A DNA stretch of 64,000 bases from Hibiscus mutabilis (taxonomy: Eukaryota > Streptophyta > Magnoliopsida > Malvales > Malvaceae), in contig CM033745.1 in assembly GCA_019671005.1 (NCBI GenBank), positions 41,957,834 through 42,021,833 on the forward strand, read 5' to 3'. Every line of letters starts with the position of its first letter. Position 1 is the stretch's first letter. Under the pieces are notes generated by a model. The model was not told the DNA's origin, did no database searches, and worked only from the letters and a program-made list of their open reading frames with translations. Positions 23,697 through 34,889 of this stretch are shown in pieces. The translations under genes and the position numbers were made by a program.

Positions 23697-24308
23697 TACC
23701 GAAATTTTAAGACTATTTTCACCCAAATTAACATATTCATCACCCTAAATCCTTCATACAGAATCCCAAACTATAACTTCTTTCAAAATCCTAGAAAAAA
23801 AACTCTTCATTTCCTTACTCATGTAAATTTGTGTAGATGAAATTTTAAGAATTTATAAGAACAAGATTATTACCTGAAAGTTTACTTCCTTTGAAATTAA
23901 CTTCACAAATGAAAATACCACATAATCTCCCATGTTAAAAGCTTTCAAACTCTTTCAAAATAAAAATATCTTCAACCTGCAATTTCTCGCTCCCACATGT
24001 TGTTTATTTACTTAGATTTTTACCTTATTATTAAGGTAACCGATTTATATTTTCTATTTTTTTAATTCAACGTCCAATATTAATAAGGCTCAATTTAACG
24101 AGTTAAATTTAATAAACAAGTCCTCATTTTAGCCGTTGAGCTGTTTATTTTTAGAAACAGCCTAAATAGTTAGGTATAAGAAAACCGGTTAAAATATAGT
24201 GTTACCGACTGCCTTTGTTTTAGCCGCATATTATTATATAGTGTGCTATTCCTTTCACAAAAACAGAATCCAGAAAGTTTCAACTCTGAAGATCAGTAGA
24301 AAACTGAA
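23697..24308. promoter_or_regulatory. Bidirectional intergenic region between porin and PYRR starts
   Basis: About 610 bp separate the two divergent start codons. On the PYRR side a TATA-like ATTATATAG lies at 24234-24242, about 70 bp before the ATG. No other element is assigned. Confidence 0.5.
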
Positions 24309-24656
24309 ATGGCGCTTTCATTTGCAGTCGCAGCTTACTCATCTCCAATAATGTGCAAAGCCATCAACGTCAACAACCATTCTCACCTCCAAGACATGTC
24401 GTACATCCGACGCGCCGCTCAGATCTCCGACAAGTCGGCAGGCTTTTCTTCCCCGCACCCCAATTTCGGATGCGTCATCGCAACACAATCAGGAGACGTG
24501 GCTGGGGAAGGCTACCTGTATGCCCAAGGCACAAAGCCGGCGGAGGTTCTCGCTATTGAGGCCGCCGGCGAACGATCTAGAGGCTCCACAGCTTATGTTA
24601 ACATGGAGCCCGGAGATTGCCATGAGGACCACACCGCCGTCTCTGCTCTTGTTCAG
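24309..24656 (+). CDS. PYRR: PYRR exon 1 (riboflavin biosynthesis pyrimidine reductase, plastid), separated from the rest
   Basis: In plants PYRR is a plastid protein that reduces the side chain of the pyrimidine intermediate in riboflavin synthesis. Its N-terminal deaminase-like domain has lost the zinc ligands. The exon encodes 116 residues: a Ser/Ala-rich leader, then SYIRRAAQISDKSAGFSSPHPNFGCVIAT, GEGYLYAQGTKPAEVLAIEAAGE and AYVNMEPGDCHEDHTAVSALVQ. Where active deaminases have a His-Ala-Glu zinc site, this reads KPAEVLA, which fits PYRR rather than PYRD. The exon ends GTTCAG with donor GTTTTA at 24657. Element B starts at 24665, 8 bp into the intron. The reductase-domain exons were not recognised in the rest of the window. 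Either intron 1 is now very long or the locus is broken. Strand and exon identity are secure; functionality is open. Confidence 0.85.
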
Positions 24657-24659
24657 GTT

Positions 24660-24664
24660 TTAAC
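24660..24664. repeat. Candidate target-site duplication of element B (left)
   Basis: TTAAC here and TTAAC at 41400-41404 flank element B exactly. Five matching bases is the usual length for gypsy insertions, but chance is not excluded. Confidence 0.55.
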
Positions 24665-25539
24665 ATTTTGCTCTCATTTTTTGCATGTGAATGAGAGGAG
24701 GGGACCAGTGGAGCACGACTCGTGAGCTGAGAAGGTGGCGCGGCTTGGGAAGCTGGGAAGTCGTAGGCCATGACCCGCATGCACGCGTGGAGGAGACGAG
24801 GCGCAGTTCGTGTGACGTGTGGGGAATACGATGAGCCGGGCGTGGATTGCACGTGCGCTAGGTGCAATATCAACCATTCGATATGCCCCCGATCTAAGGG
24901 CTACCACTGGGCTGCGCAAAAAGAAAGGGGGTTAGATTATACTTAGGGTTTCCCTGTTTCAATGATATCGGGCCCAAAACTGGGCTTGTAAATGTATATG
25001 GACTCTTTAATATTATGGGCTATTTATTATAATTTTTTTAGACTGATAAAGATGGCTTTTATTTAATTAATTACTCTATATATATGTATATACCTTGTAT
25101 ACTCTGATTACAGTTAATATAATATAATAACTTAAATGATAGATATGTTAATAACACTAATAGTAGTAACAATAATGATAACAAAAAACAACACTAAAAA
25201 TAATAAGGATAACCGAAAAATTATAATACGTTAATAATGTTTTGGGTTTTTTCATTTGACTAACAAACATAATAGACCATAACAAAATATAACTTAGTAA
25301 ATTTTTTGGGTTTTTATAAGATAATATAACATATAATATGGCCATAAATAGAGACAAAGCACTAAAACATAATACTAGTAGTTTTAAACTTTTTGTTTTT
25401 TTTGTTTTGACTTAATAGTCACACACACACACACACATATAGATAATTAAGATTAAACAAAGCCCGTAGTAGTATATATAAGCCCATTATTATAAAACAA
25501 AATAAAAAGGAGTTACCCCGGACAAAATTAGTGATTACA
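24665..25539 (-). mobile_element. 3' LTR of element B (short)
   Basis: Aligns from end to end with 40552-41399. Both start TGTAATCACTAATTTT on the minus strand, and share the GGGCCCGATAT, AAACCCTAAG and CACCTAGCGC blocks. Differences are mostly transitions, plus a roughly 20-bp indel near 24785/40670. A polypurine tract directly precedes it. The last 2.9 kb present in the 5' LTR are missing here. Confidence 0.8.
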
Positions 25540-25555
25540 GTTGCCCCTCTTTGCT
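25540..25555 (-). promoter_or_regulatory. Polypurine tract of element B
   Basis: The minus strand reads AGCAAAGAGGGGCAAC directly before the 3' LTR start at 25539. It matches the tract before LTR A (CAAAGAGGGGCACC). Confidence 0.8.
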
Positions 25556-25664
25556 TATGCCCGTGAAACAAGAATAAAGCAAAGACCATAAGCACTAATT
25601 TTGTACCATTTCCCTGTTTGGATGATCTGTTCCTCTAGAACGACAGTGAACAAATCCAAATAAC

Positions 25665-26180
25665 TTGTTTTCCCGAAGCGGCAGAAAACGATTGATGGCG
25701 CTGATAGGTCCTTCCAAAGTGGCAACAGACAAACCAACTAGCCTTCAAACGACTCATTCTTCCGAAATGGAATCCAAAATAACTTTGTTTTCCCTAAGCA
25801 GCAAAAAGCAAACTGGGTGGCGCTGGTAGGTCCTTCCAAAGTGGCAGCAGACAAACCAACTAGCCTTCAAATGACTCATTCTTCCAAAATGGCATTGAAT
25901 GAATTCAAAATAACTTTGCTTTCCCTAAGCGCCAGAAAGCAAACTAGGTTGCCCTGAGTAGGTCCTTCTGAAGTGGCAACAGACAAACCAACTAGCCTTC
26001 AAACGACTCATTCTTCTGAAATGGCATTGAATGAATCCAAAATAACTTTGCTTTCCCTAAGTGGCAGAAAGCAAACTGGGTGGCGCTGTAGGTTCTTCAA
26101 AAGTGGCAGCAGACAAACCAACTAGCCTTCGAATGACTCATTCTTCCGAAATGGCATTGAATGAATCTAACTAACTCAAA
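25665..26180. repeat. Tandem array of about 130 bp units in the 3' region of element B
   Basis: Four units share AGGTCCTTCCAAAGTGGCA, CAGACAAACCAACTAGCCTT and GACTCATTCTTCCGAAATGG. The GACTCATT phrase is spaced 122, 132 and 130 bp apart (25751, 25873, 26005, 26135). It lies between the integrase end and the polypurine tract. Confidence 0.85.
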
Positions 26181-27424
26181 TGGCAGGTGAACTCGATTCC
26201 TGAAGTGGTATAGACAAACTGTGCTGATGTATTTCTCCAGAATGGTAAGGAGTAAATGGTAACTCATGTTATGAAGGTTCTATTCATCTTGGACCTATAT
26301 GGACGGGCCTCAACCTTAGGAGGCACTTAACCTTCATTATGATTATCTGTAAAAGGGATGTTAAGTCTACAATGATAAGGGTTAGCATGCTCCTAACATG
26401 GGGATGTCTAACTAAATATGATGCATGAGTATAGCAATTTTAGACTCCCTCGAGCAATTTTTCTTCTTGCCCCCTTGTACTCCTGTCTTCTATTTTCTCT
26501 TCTTCGCGATAGTGGTACTTCCTCCCTCGCTCGGGTTCACCCTGCATGCCCCTCTTTAAGTTCTCGAACCTTTTGTTCTAAAGCGCCTTTTCGAGTTTTC
26601 ACTTTAGAGACTTTTTCTTTTTCTTTTTCCTTTTCTTTTATTTTTATTTTTCTTTGTTTTTTCTTCCATTTTTTCATTCTTTTTTGTCATTTGTTTGTTT
26701 GTTTTTGTCTTTTTGGGTGCCCCTGCGGGTTTTCGCCCACGGTCCCTCAGGATTTAGTATGAATAGTGTTTGATGCCTTTCCACGATAGGTCGTCAGCTT
26801 TAACTCTGATGTCCTCTTGTCACAATTTTTGCAAACTCCTTTCCTATTCAGGAATAGACCTGCTCTCAATAGGTGAAATCATAGTAATGCCAAGAAATCC
26901 TTTGCTTTTTATTCTATGTCAATCCATCCGTGGAATAAATAAGAAATAAAAGAAACTAAAATATAATTTTATTAATCGGGATAGCTTGGAAAGTCATGGC
27001 AAGCATGAGAAGAGAGAAAGAGGTACATGAGATGTCAACTATGTGAATGACGTGGACCTATCAACTTCGGCAGATCTTTCCCTAACTGCCCATGGTTATT
27101 TCTGGAGCTAAACCCTTTAACCGAGACGAGGCTCGCCTGCTAGTTGTCGAAACTTAATTCTATCCGAACCGTCCTTTTTGGATTTTCAATTCAAATCCTT
27201 CTTTGGTTTTAATGCGCCCACTTTTGGGTTTTCACCTTAAACCCCCTTGATCTTTTTTTTTCTTTTTTAGGGATAATGCTTCTTGACGGAATCCGACTTC
27301 ACAGGGTTACACAATTCCTTTCCTTCCATCTCCATCAGAATCAACACTCCCCTAGAGAAAGCCTTTTTGACAACATAGGGCCCTTTCTAGTTGGGCATCC
27401 ATTTTCCTCGAAAGTCTTTTTGAT
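26181..27424 (-). other. 3' untranslated region of element B
   Basis: No coding sequence seen. It holds a long pyrimidine-rich stretch (26610-26710 on the plus strand) with TTTTCTTTTT repeats, which would be a purine-rich tract in the element's RNA. The short plus-strand open stretch at 26418-26762 covers this low-complexity DNA and is not regarded as a gene. Confidence 0.6.
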
Positions 27425-30400
27425 TCAACAGGATTTTCTTGAGCACCAGATCTCCCTCCTGAAACTCCCTTGGGCGAATTGTTTTTTATAAGTTCGCATC
27501 ATTCGCTTATGATACATCTGATTGTGAGAAATAGCTTTCAACCGTTTCTCGTCGATGAGGTTCAGCTGGTCGAACCTGGCTTGCATCCATTCGGCTTCAT
27601 CTAACTTTACTTCGTTCAAAATTCGTAGTGATGGGAATTCCACTTCAATGGGTAGCACTGCTTCGGTGCCGTATACTAAGGAATACGACGTTGCCTTGGT
27701 GGAAGTTTTCACGGATGCTTGATAGGAAAATAAAGCAAAATGGAGCCTCTCATGCCAATCCTTGAATGTCTCTGTAGTTTTCGCTATGATCTTCTTAATA
27801 TTCTTATTTGCCACTTCTACCGCTCCGTTCATCTTAGGGCGACAAACAGTACAATTTTAGTGTATAATTTTAAATTGTTCACATACCTCGGTCATCATCT
27901 TGTTGTTTAAATTGGAAGCATTATCGGTGACGATCTTTTCGAGCATACCATAGCGGCATATAATTTCCTTCTTGAGAAACTTACAGACTATCGCTCTCGT
28001 GATATTAGCATACGAGGTGGCTTCCACCCACTTGGTGAAGTAATCGATGACCACTAGGATAAAGCGATGCCTATTGGAAGCCTTTGGATATATCTGACCA
28101 ATGACGTCCATTCCCCAAGTAGCAAAGGGCCACAGTGAATTCATGGTGTGAAGAGGCACCGGCAGGGAATGTATCTTATCGACGTAGATTTTACATTTGT
28201 GGCATTTCTTCACATAATTGATGCAATCTCCTTCCATAGTTGACCAGAAATAGCCATATCTCATGATCTTTCTTACCATTGAGAACCCGCCAGTGTGGGT
28301 CCCACATAAGCCTCTGCGGACATTCGCTAAAATAGTTTTGGCTTTTCGAGCACCGACACATCTCAACAGTAGCTGATCTTTGCTTCTTTTATACAAAGTT
28401 TCCCCGTCAAGGATATACCTCGAAGCTAACTTTCTGATAGTTCTCTTGTCATTATCGTCTACCCCTTTGGGATAGGTTTGGGACTTGATGTATTGGAGGA
28501 TGTCAAAATACCATGGGTTACCGTCATCCTCTTCTTCCAAATTATAGCAATGGGATGGTACCTCAAAGGTCTGTATTTCGATTGGCCCTATCTCGGCTAC
28601 TCTGCTTGCTTCGAACACAACGACTAGAGTTGCCAATGCGTCAGCCATTTGATTATTTTCTCTTGGCAAGTAAGTGGAACTGATTTCTTCAAAATCCTTG
28701 GCCAAATCTTGGATCAAGTCATAGTACTTGATCAGCTTTGGATATCTAGTCTCCCACTCTCGCTGAAGCTAATAAATCACCAAAGAAGAGTCTCCGAAAA
28801 CCAGAAGCACCCTCGCCTTTCTCTCTATGGTTGCTCAGATTCCCATGACACAAGCCTCATACTCGGCTACATTGTTGGTGCAAAAGAATTCCAACCTACT
28901 TGTAGAAGGGTAGTAAATATTTTTGGGAGAGACCAAAACTTCACTTATTCCGTAGCCTAAGGCATTTGATGCCCCATAAAATAAAGCCTCTAACCTTCAT
29001 TCTCGGTAGTAGAGGCCCTTTCGGATAGATCACAGATTAGATCTTTATCCGGGAAGTTGAAATTCAATGGTTCAAAATCATCTAAGACACGGGTTGCTAA
29101 AAAAATCTGCCATTGTACTTCATTTTACCGCCTTTTGACTTATGTAAACAATTTCAAATTCTGACAAAAACATCTGCTAACGGGTCACTTTCTCGGTTAA
29201 TGCTGGTGCTTCCATTAGAAACTTCAACGGATCTATTCGGGAAATCAAATACGTGGTGTGATACAACATGTATTGTTGGAGCGCCTTAGTAGCCCATACC
29301 AAGGCCCAACATAACCTTTGGATCAACGGGTAACGGGCCTCACATTCGGTGAATTTCTTGCTCAGATAATATATTGCCCTTTCCTTTTTCCTGTGTCATC
29401 GTGTTGCCCCAACACACAGCCCATAGAGTTTTCAAAAACGGCCAAGTACAAAATCAATGGCCTATTTGGTACCGGTGTTACTAAGATTGGGGGATTGGCC
29501 AAATACTTCTTGATCTTCTCTAGCGCTTCTTAACATTCTTCATCCCAAACTCCTGGGTTATTCTTTCGGAATAGTCTAAAGAAGGGGTCACTTTTATTGG
29601 TCAACTGAGATGTGAATCGGGAGATGTAATTCAATCTCCCCAAAAATCCTCGGACCTCTTTTTGAGTTTGAGGTGACAGAAGATCTTGAATTGCTTCACC
29701 TTGTCTGGATCAATCTCAATGCATTTTTGACTTACCACAAAACCTAAGAGTTTCCCGAATGTTATCGCAAACGTACATTTGGCGGGGTTGAGCTTCAATT
29801 GATATTTTCTTAGCCTCTGGAAGAGTTTTCGCAAATTTTGGAGGTGTTCCTCTTCTGTTCAGGACTTGGCTATCATGTCATCCACGTACACCTCGACCTC
29901 CTTGTGCATCATGTCATGGAACAAGGTCACCATGGCTCTTTGATATGTCGCCCTAGCTTTCTTCAACCCAAAAGGCATCACCTTGTAACAAAACGTCCCT
30001 CATATGGTCACAAAAGTGGTGTTCTCCATATCCTCATAATGCATTTTGATTTGATTGTATCCCGAGAAGCCATCCATAAAGGAAAACCAAGCATGCCCCA
30101 TAGTATTGTCAACTATGAGGCAAAGGGAAATTGTCTTTGGGGCTCGCCTTATTAAGGTCCCTATAGTCTACACACATACGCACCTTCCTATCATTCTTTG
30201 ACACCGGCACTATGTTAGCCACCCATTCTGGGTACTTAAAGACTTCTAAAAATCCAGCCTCAAACGGTTTCTTTACATCTTCTTTAATTTTCAGCAGCAT
30301 GTCTATCCTCATTCTCCGAAGCTTTCGCTGGACAGGCTTGCATTTCGGTTTAATGGGGAGCTTGTATGTTACAATATCTGTGTTTAGGCCTAGCATATCC

Positions 30401-30690
30401 TGGTACGACCATACGAACATATCTTTAAACTCTACAAGCAATCTCACCAACTTTTGTCTGACTTCTGGTGGCAAGGTGCCTCCAATATTTACTTCTTCCC
30501 TTTCTTCATCGGTCCCCAAATTTAAAATCTCTATATTTTCTTGGTGTGGGGGGATATGCCTTTCTTCACTAGCCATCATTCTTAGCAACTCTTCGAGAAT
30601 CTCCCCATCCTCTTATTCCACCTCTACCAAGTACATGGGTCGTTCAAAATCTACCTCAAGATTGGGTTCCACATCATTCATATAGTTTAT
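27425..30690 (-). pseudogene. pol of element B: RT, RNase H and integrase (broken)
   Basis: Reading the minus strand from right to left: RT lead-in and palm (30588-30109; KCKPVQRKLRRM, VRMCVDYRDLNKASPKDNFPLP), then after a stop the catalytic YVDDM box (about 29877-29891) and KCTFAITFGKLLGFVVS. RNase H lies about 29000-28650 with VAEYEACVMGI, VFGDSSLVIY and NNQMADALA. Integrase (28717-27425) has an HHCC zinc finger (HTGGF.. to CHKCK), catalytic MDVIG and VTDNAS, and the Glu in GAVEVANKNIKK. RNase H and integrase carry several in-frame stops, for example after ASNLNNKM..FKIIH. RT before RNase H before integrase defines Ty3/gypsy. It acts in reverse transcription and insertion of the element, but this copy cannot do so. 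Confidence 0.9.
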
Positions 30691-32410
30691 ATTAAGAGGC
30701 ATGCACAATTTTGAAAGTGCGTATTGGGAAAGGAAGAGTGTAGTTTACGATGTAAATGGGTATATATAAGAGTAAGCGAATGGATGAATAAATAAATAAA
30801 TAAGTAATAAATGAATAATGAAATGAAATGAATGTTGTGTTTGCCACTTAAGGAGGAAAATGTAGATATAGTCCATTTCATTTAAAGCAGATAAATATGA
30901 CATAGTCACCCTTTTCTACAAAGGATGTCCGTTACTTTCGGGCAAAAGTAACGATATTGTTCTGGGCATTACTTTGACTTATTCCTAAAAAATGTCGGTA
31001 CGTCCCCAAAATTCCAGTTGTTGAGCTTCTCTCTTGGGAGGCAAGGGTGAATCTTGGCCAGAAATTGATTGGCCTCGCCCTCATCGCCAATCATCTCTAT
31101 ATTTATCTCTTCAAACGCTTCGCTAATTAACTCTTCCTGGAGGTGCCTCTCGCCTTCTCGGCTTGCCTCCTAGATGTCCACCTCCGGATTTCGAATTTTG
31201 CCAGATATAAAGGCGCCCTTGAAGTCCCTATAGATGATAGGGGCCCATGGGATGTCCTCCCCTCTAAGCCTAGCCTTCCTTTGCTATTGCTTCCTCTTCC
31301 ACTCTTGCTTTTTCTATAGGAAATTTGGCTTGTAACCGAGTCTGAAAAGGTCGACTTTGTGGATCACTTTGATGAGATAAAGGTGTCCTTGCAGATTCTT
31401 TCCCAAACCTTTCTTTTTCTTTGCTCCTTTACCTAGCGTTTCGTACACCACCATCTTAGTGCAATTGGACAAATTCGGGTACGGAACCTTGCTTCCTTCG
31501 GCAAAAAAGGTAGTGTTGACGAGTTCTAAGGCCTTAAAGGCACACTCCATTACTTTCTCATCAATGTGGATGTATGGTGTGTCCAAAGTTATTGAGGCGA
31601 CGATGTCTTCTTCAGTGTTCACTGTCACTAATTTTCCCTCGGTGACAAACTTTAGCTTTTGATGGAGAGAAGATAGAACAAAACCGGCTGAATGTATCTA
31701 TGACCTCCCTAATAAGCAGTTGTAAGATAGTCGGATATCCATAACCACAAAATTGACCATGTATTCGGTGGGACCAATGAGCAGGGGTACTTCTATCTTC
31801 TCGACCATATCTCTTTAGGTCCCATTAAAGGCTCATATCGTATTATGACAGGGTTGCATATGTGAGCTATCAATCGGTAGTCATTGTAGAGTAGCTAACG
31901 GCATAACATTTAGCGCGGAGCCATTATCAATCAACACGCCCGGCAACATGTGACATTTGTAGTGAGTGGTGATGTTCAGGGCCTTAGTGGATCCCATACC
32001 TTCCCTCGGGATTTCTTCATCACCAAAGGTAATGTGATTAACGTCTGTAATATAGATGATAACCTGATCCAAACTCCTAACTTAGATATCCTTTGCAACA
32101 TAGGTATCGTTCAAAACTTTTATCAGGGCCTCACGATGCTTCTCAAAGTTTAGTAAGAGGTCCAGCATGGAGATTCGAGCTAGCTGTCTCTGAAGCTGGT
32201 CAACGACGTTGTACTCGTTGTGCTTCAAAAACCTCAAAAACTCTTGAGCTTGAGTTTTTGTGATCAGTTCTTTAATTCTCGGTGGTGAGTCATCTCTGAA
32301 AACTTTCTCTGGTTGAACTTCGACCTCCTTGTCTTTCTCTTTTGCTTCCTCTAGTGCTTTTAGGTTCTTCGGAGCATAGCATCGGCCACTCCTCGTGTGA
32401 TGCCCCACAT
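30691..32410 (-). pseudogene. Protease region and linker of element B
   Basis: On the minus strand, 32408-32082 reads GHHTRSGRCYAPKNL and QAQEFLRFLKHNEYNVVDQL, the usual lead to the aspartic protease in this group. 32072-31881 carries NITTHYKCHMLPGVLIDNGSALNVMP, where IDNGSALNV stands in place of the D(S/T)G catalytic motif (Asp-Asn-Gly here). 31628-31314 contains PYPNLSNCTKMVVYETLGKGAKKKKGLG. The linker to RT has many stops. A tetranucleotide AAAT-type microsatellite lies at 30785-30830. Confidence 0.8.
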
Positions 32411-32426
32411 CTTTTACCTCTTTTGC

Positions 32427-34440
32427 TTATGGTTCTAAAGGTTCTTCTCGAACGAGTTTCTTTCCTACTTTCATGTCTTCCTTTCCGTGCAAACTAGAAG
32501 AACCCGATATTGTGATGCTTGCGGTGTAGTTCCAAGGAACCATCTCCGTATCCTTGAAAGGAAATGACATCGAAGAAGCGATTATCATCTTGGGGGCTGT
32601 CTTTGGTGCGCTTGTTTCGCTTGGATTGAGACCGAGGACAAGCGGTCTCTTGGCATTATACTTGGTCTCATGGCTTTCTGACGCGTAAACTTCTACTTCC
32701 TTCCTTCCTCTTTCTTCCTCAAGAAACTCAATCTTCTTCTTATCCATCATAGCTTGTATTAGCCGACGGAACTCCTCATAGTCTTGGATCTCGTGATCTC
32801 TAGACTGATGGTACTCACAATATGGGCCACATCTTTCCTTCACCAACACCATCCCCCGATCAATGAGGCGTGCCATGCATAACTGTTGAAAGACCCATCT
32901 CAAGGGAGACTGGACCTCATACACATCCTTCTTAGCTTTCTCGAGGTACTCGGTTTCGATAGCATTCATGCCTTGACCTCCATGATTTGGCAGAGGGTTA
33001 TTGGTTGTGCTTGGTTCTCCCAACTATAACACTCCGGTCCGAATCAAGTTCTGAACAAACTTTTTGAAAGCTAAACAAATTTCAATTGAATGCCCCAGAA
33101 CATCAACATGGTACTCGTTGTGTACCTTGGGGTCATACCATGCGGGGTAAGGTAGATTGTAAGGAGTGACATGATAAGGACGAACTAAATCCGCCTTATA
33201 TAATTGTGAGTATAGCTCCTTGTAAGAGATCGACAAAGGGGTGAAGGATCTCTCATCGCTCTCCTTCTTGGGTTCCCTATCTTTTCTCTTACTGAAGTTT
33301 CAAGAATTTCCCGTCGTGGCATGGGGCTGAGAAATGGTGTAATTCTTGGTTACCTCGAAGGCATTAGCATTGTTCACCTCGTGGTCCTTCTTCTTGTACT
33401 GCTTACGTGAATGGTCCCCTTCGTCGATCATTCCGCTCTTGATGGCAGCTTCAATGCGTTCTCCAGTCATGACCATCTCTACAAAATTGCTGATAGGGTT
33501 ACTGATCAATCGATCATAAAGCGTCCCTTTTAGCGTATCCACAAACATCAGGGAAATCTCGTGCTCGTGAAGTGGTGGTTGAACCTGTGCTGCCACATCA
33601 CGCCATCTCTGAGCGTATTCTCGAAGAGTCTCGTTGCGATTTTGTTCCATGCCTTGCAACAACAATCGGTTGGGGACCATTTTGGTTACATGCTTATACG
33701 ATCCGTGAAAGCTTTCGCCAGATCCCTCCATGACTTAATTTGGGCCCTGGTCAGTTGATTATACCACTTCAAAGTAGATCCTACTAAACTGCTTTAAAAA
33801 TAGTAAATTAGGAGCTTCTCATTGCTGGTAAATCCAGCCATCTTCCGGCAAAACATCACTATGTGAGCAGACGGGCAGGTGGTTCCATCATACTTTTTAA
33901 AATCGGGGGTCTTGAATTTGTAGGGGATTTCCATATCGGGGACCAAGCTGAGTTCCCTGGCACTCAACCCATAGAAGCCATCCTCGTCTTCCTTCACTCA
34001 AAACGTTTCCTCCATGACTTTACGAGTATCCTCCAATTGCTTAGTGAACTCCGCTTTCACCTGGTTCAACTTCTCTAACTTGTCGAAGTCTGGGATGTTA
34101 TCCCCAATAACCTCGGGATTCCTAAAGGTGAACCCTGGCTGAGCTTGAGGGGCTAGACCGATATGAGAGGAATATGCCCCCTGTGGCAGGCTAAGAGAGG
34201 GATCAATAATCAGAGGGCTCTGGATGATCTGGCATGCGGGCGATCCCCTGAGTTGTGGGCAAGATTCTCAATGGGACCCTTACCCCTCGGATTCGGTCCT
34301 AGCCGAGCCTGCAGCAGCTAGGAGATTTCCTTCATCATGTCCTTCTGAGACTTGGTGATGGTGTCCCTTAGTTCCTGTTGGGCTCGTTCCAACTGGCCAC
34401 GTAGGTTTGCCTCTAACTTGGCAAAGCTCTCCTCCATTAG
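32427..34440 (-). pseudogene. gag of element B (capsid and zinc-binding segment)
   Basis: Minus-strand pieces in three frames. 33997-33794 has ARELSLVPDMEIPYKFKTPDFKKYDG..AHIVMFCRKMAGF. 33731-33300 has NETLREYAQRWRDVAAQVQPPL and MVMTGERIEAAIKSG. 33236-33024 has YKELYSQLYKADLV and a zinc-knuckle-like GHSIEICLAFKKFVQNLI, in which cysteines seen in element D are replaced. 33023-32427 has another Cys/His segment (CGPYCEYHQSRDHEIQDYEEFR). The same blocks in the same order occur at 62800-63950. Retroelement structural protein; broken here. Confidence 0.85.
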
Positions 34441-34889
34441 GTTCGATTATGAGCGAGTTTGATAAGGGTGTGGAATGATGATAGTTTTGAAGAAGCAAAA
34501 AATGCAATCTTTCTCTCTCTGAAATAGAGAGCTTTTTAATAAATAAATGGAAATTAAACAAAAATAAAAACAATTGTATTAATGGGATGATTATTAGCTT
34601 TAACAAAGAATGCAAATGAAAAAATCATGCATGAATGCAAAGAGCGACACTGAGTTTGGCAAATATCATCGTTAAACGACTTTCATTAACGAAAACATTG
34701 TCTTGTTACAATAACTTAAAGAAAACTAACTGCACATATGGCTTCAAGGTAGTATCGAGGTCAATGATCTCTTGTAGAATCCAAACGATCCTCTCTCTTT
34801 CCTCAGAATCATCATCCACACAGTCATAGAGTTCAGTAGCATCTTCTGCCAGAATCTGTACTTTTCGGGTAACCTCTTGTATCTGGGTC

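Noticed and set aside
24598..24919. Two overlapping minus-strand open stretches next to PYRR
   Set aside because: They cover the GC-rich part of the B LTR and the antisense of PYRR exon 1. A similar stretch recurs at 40468-40761 only because the LTR is repeated.
26418..26762. A 114-codon open stretch on the plus strand with long Phe/Ser runs
   Set aside because: Low-complexity pyrimidine tract in the 3' region of element B, opposite in strand to the element's genes.
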